Positions 13,722-14,404 of a DNA stretch of 14,404 bases are shown here, piece by piece. The translations under genes were made by a program, and so were the position numbers. The notes under the pieces are model-generated. The model was not told where the DNA came from, did no database searches, and saw only the letters and a list, made by a program, of their open reading frames with translations. This stretch comes from CAZGSV01 sp964528605 (GTDB lineage: Bacteria > Armatimonadota > Zipacnadia > CAZGSV01). The stretch lies in NCBI GenBank assembly GCA_964528605.1, contig CAZGSV010000086.1, forward strand, positions 1-14,404, given 5' to 3'. Numbering within the stretch: position 1 is the stretch's first letter; each line of letters begins with the position of its first letter.

Positions 13722-13747
13722 GTAGCGTCCGGCGTCTCTGCCGGACG
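13722..13747. repeat. GTAGCGTCCGG palindrome
   Basis: GTAG is followed by CGTCCGGC (13726-13733), a 6-base loop and GCCGGACG (13740-13747), a perfect 8-bp stem. The stem is the same as in the units at 3626-3650 and 3698-3722, about 10 kb away. Confidence 0.8.
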
Positions 13748-13872
13748 TTCTGCGCCCGGCACCCCGCCAGCGGCGGGGGGCGCTACATTGCCGTGTGACC
13801 CTGGTGATCGCGCCTAGCCCAAGAGCACCTTCTCAACAGAGCAGCTTCGCGCCCGACGTTGCCCGCCAGGGC

Positions 13873-13919
13873 GTAGGGGCGGGTTCTTACTTGTCCGCCG
13901 GAGGTCGCCTCAGGCGACC
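13873..13919. repeat. GTAGGGGCG repeat followed by a GGTCGCCT hairpin
   Basis: GTAGGGGCGGGTTC (13873 on) runs to TTGTCCGCC. Directly behind it is GGTCGCCT (13903-13910), one base, and AGGCGACC (13912-13919), a perfect 8-bp inverted repeat. Confidence 0.7.
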
Positions 13920-14208
13920 GAAGGAGGAACCCGCGCGCCGTTCGCGCTGCGAACGGGAGGCCTCTCCCCGCCTCCGGCGGGGCGGCAGATGACATAGGTC
14001 TAGGCCTGACCGTGGGCACGCGCCAAACCCGAAGGTCAGAGTCACAATCACCGGCCAGCCCGATCGTACATCTCCGGGTTTGGCGGCATCGCGGCATCCT
14101 AGTTCGCGCCGTCCCGCGCCTTGCGACTACGCGCTCGGGCGATCACCGCTCCGGCCACAGCGGGCGGCCGGGCGCGCGGCTTCCGCCCGTGATCTCCGAA
14201 AAAAGGGC

Positions 14209-14237
14209 TTGACGGGACAGCGGAATCATGCTATGCA
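14209..14237 (+). promoter_or_regulatory. Sigma-70 type promoter of the terminal secreted-protein gene
   Basis: TTGACG (14209-14214) is followed by 17 bases and TATGCA (14232-14237). The -35 box matches at five of six positions and the -10 box at the first three. Transcription would start near 14244, giving a very short leader that just includes the GGAGG ribosome site. Confidence 0.55.
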
Positions 14238-14258
14238 CGGTAGTGGAGGCGATCTGAG

Positions 14259-14404
14259 ATGGGGAGTCTCGGACGGGCGAGGGTTATAGGCCTAGTGCTC
14301 TCGTGTACCTTGCTCCTGGCATTGTTTGCCCCGTCGCGGGTTCTGGCGGTCACTGACAACCCCCAAGCGCAAGCCGCCTTGGACAACGCCCAGGCCACCT
14401 GGGA
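14259..14404 (+). CDS. Secreted protein, N-terminal part only (runs off the window)
   Basis: Only the first 48 codons are present. They encode a classical signal peptide: a short basic start (MGSLGRARV), a hydrophobic core (IGLVLSCTLLLALFA) and a cleavage-like site after SRVLA, before VTDNPQ. The mature part begins with a Gln/Ala-rich, likely helical stretch (AQAALDNAQATW). The function cannot be told from this fragment. The start is well supported: GGAGG at 14245-14249 lies 9 bases before the ATG, and a plausible promoter is just upstream. The cysteine in the core does not fit a lipobox. Confidence 0.75.
   Translation, partial: MGSLGRARVIGLVLSCTLLLALFAPSRVLAVTDNPQAQAALDNAQATW

Larger units (their letters stand above)
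13480..14208. other. Intergenic region without a convincing gene
   Basis: Short open frames here have no recognisable domain and run through repeats, so I call none of them. The first half (to about 13930) is dominated by palindromic repeats listed separately. The second half holds an 11-bp inverted repeat, CGCCAAACCCG (14021-14031) with CGGGTTTGGCG (14075-14085), around a 43-base loop; its role is unknown. No RNA gene was recognised. Confidence 0.6.

Noticed and set aside
13795..14289. Small plus-strand open frames between the flx operon and the secreted-protein gene
   Set aside because: No ribosome sites, domains or conserved-looking composition; they cross repeats and the promoter of the terminal gene.

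Overview
The window is high-GC bacterial DNA. It carries a complete heterodisulfide-reductase/flavin oxidoreductase operon, which points to an anaerobe or facultative anaerobe. Between the gene blocks lie GC-rich palindromic repeats, as is common in large genomes recovered from environmental samples. Nothing in the sequence fixes the phylum, so none is named.

Left part (1-3300). A small metal-binding cupin gene (159-494, +) faces three minus-strand genes: a divergent Mug/TDG-type DNA glycosylase (697-1218), a three-helix membrane protein with an SH3-like outer domain (1334-2095), and a winged-helix protein with a C-terminal TIR-like domain (2216-3256). The TIR-like gene has a near-consensus sigma-70 promoter. 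The gaps between the three genes are about 115-120 bases, and I saw no good promoter in front of the membrane protein or the glycosylase. The TIR-like and membrane-protein pair is the best candidate here for an undescribed, defence-like module.

Middle part (3300-6800). A PLP-dependent DegT/DnrJ/EryC1-type aminotransferase (3831-5093, -) is followed by a 47-codon relic of a second copy's C-terminus (3469-3612). About 745 bases packed with palindromic repeats separate it from a divergent sugar phosphate isomerase/epimerase (5839-6588, +). A probable terminator follows the isomerase. Next come a possible promoter and a perfect 9-bp-arm palindrome of Rex or Crp/Fnr type (6779-6802).

Right part (6839-13479). 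Seven tightly packed plus-strand genes read hdrC-hdrB-hdrA-flxD-flxC-flxB-flxA. By family knowledge, FlxA takes electrons from NADH through FAD and a [2Fe-2S] centre. FlxB, FlxC and FlxD pass them through iron-sulfur centres to HdrA, whose FAD is the expected electron-bifurcation site; HdrA serves ferredoxin on one side and the HdrBC disulfide or thiol site on the other. The flxB reading frame is broken once, inside a (GC)6 tract.

End (13480-14404). A 780-base repeat-containing gap without a convincing gene is followed by a promoter, a ribosome binding site and the first 48 codons of a secreted protein that runs off the window. Palindromic repeats recur throughout the intergenic DNA, and at least three genes have their stop codon inside a repeat unit.
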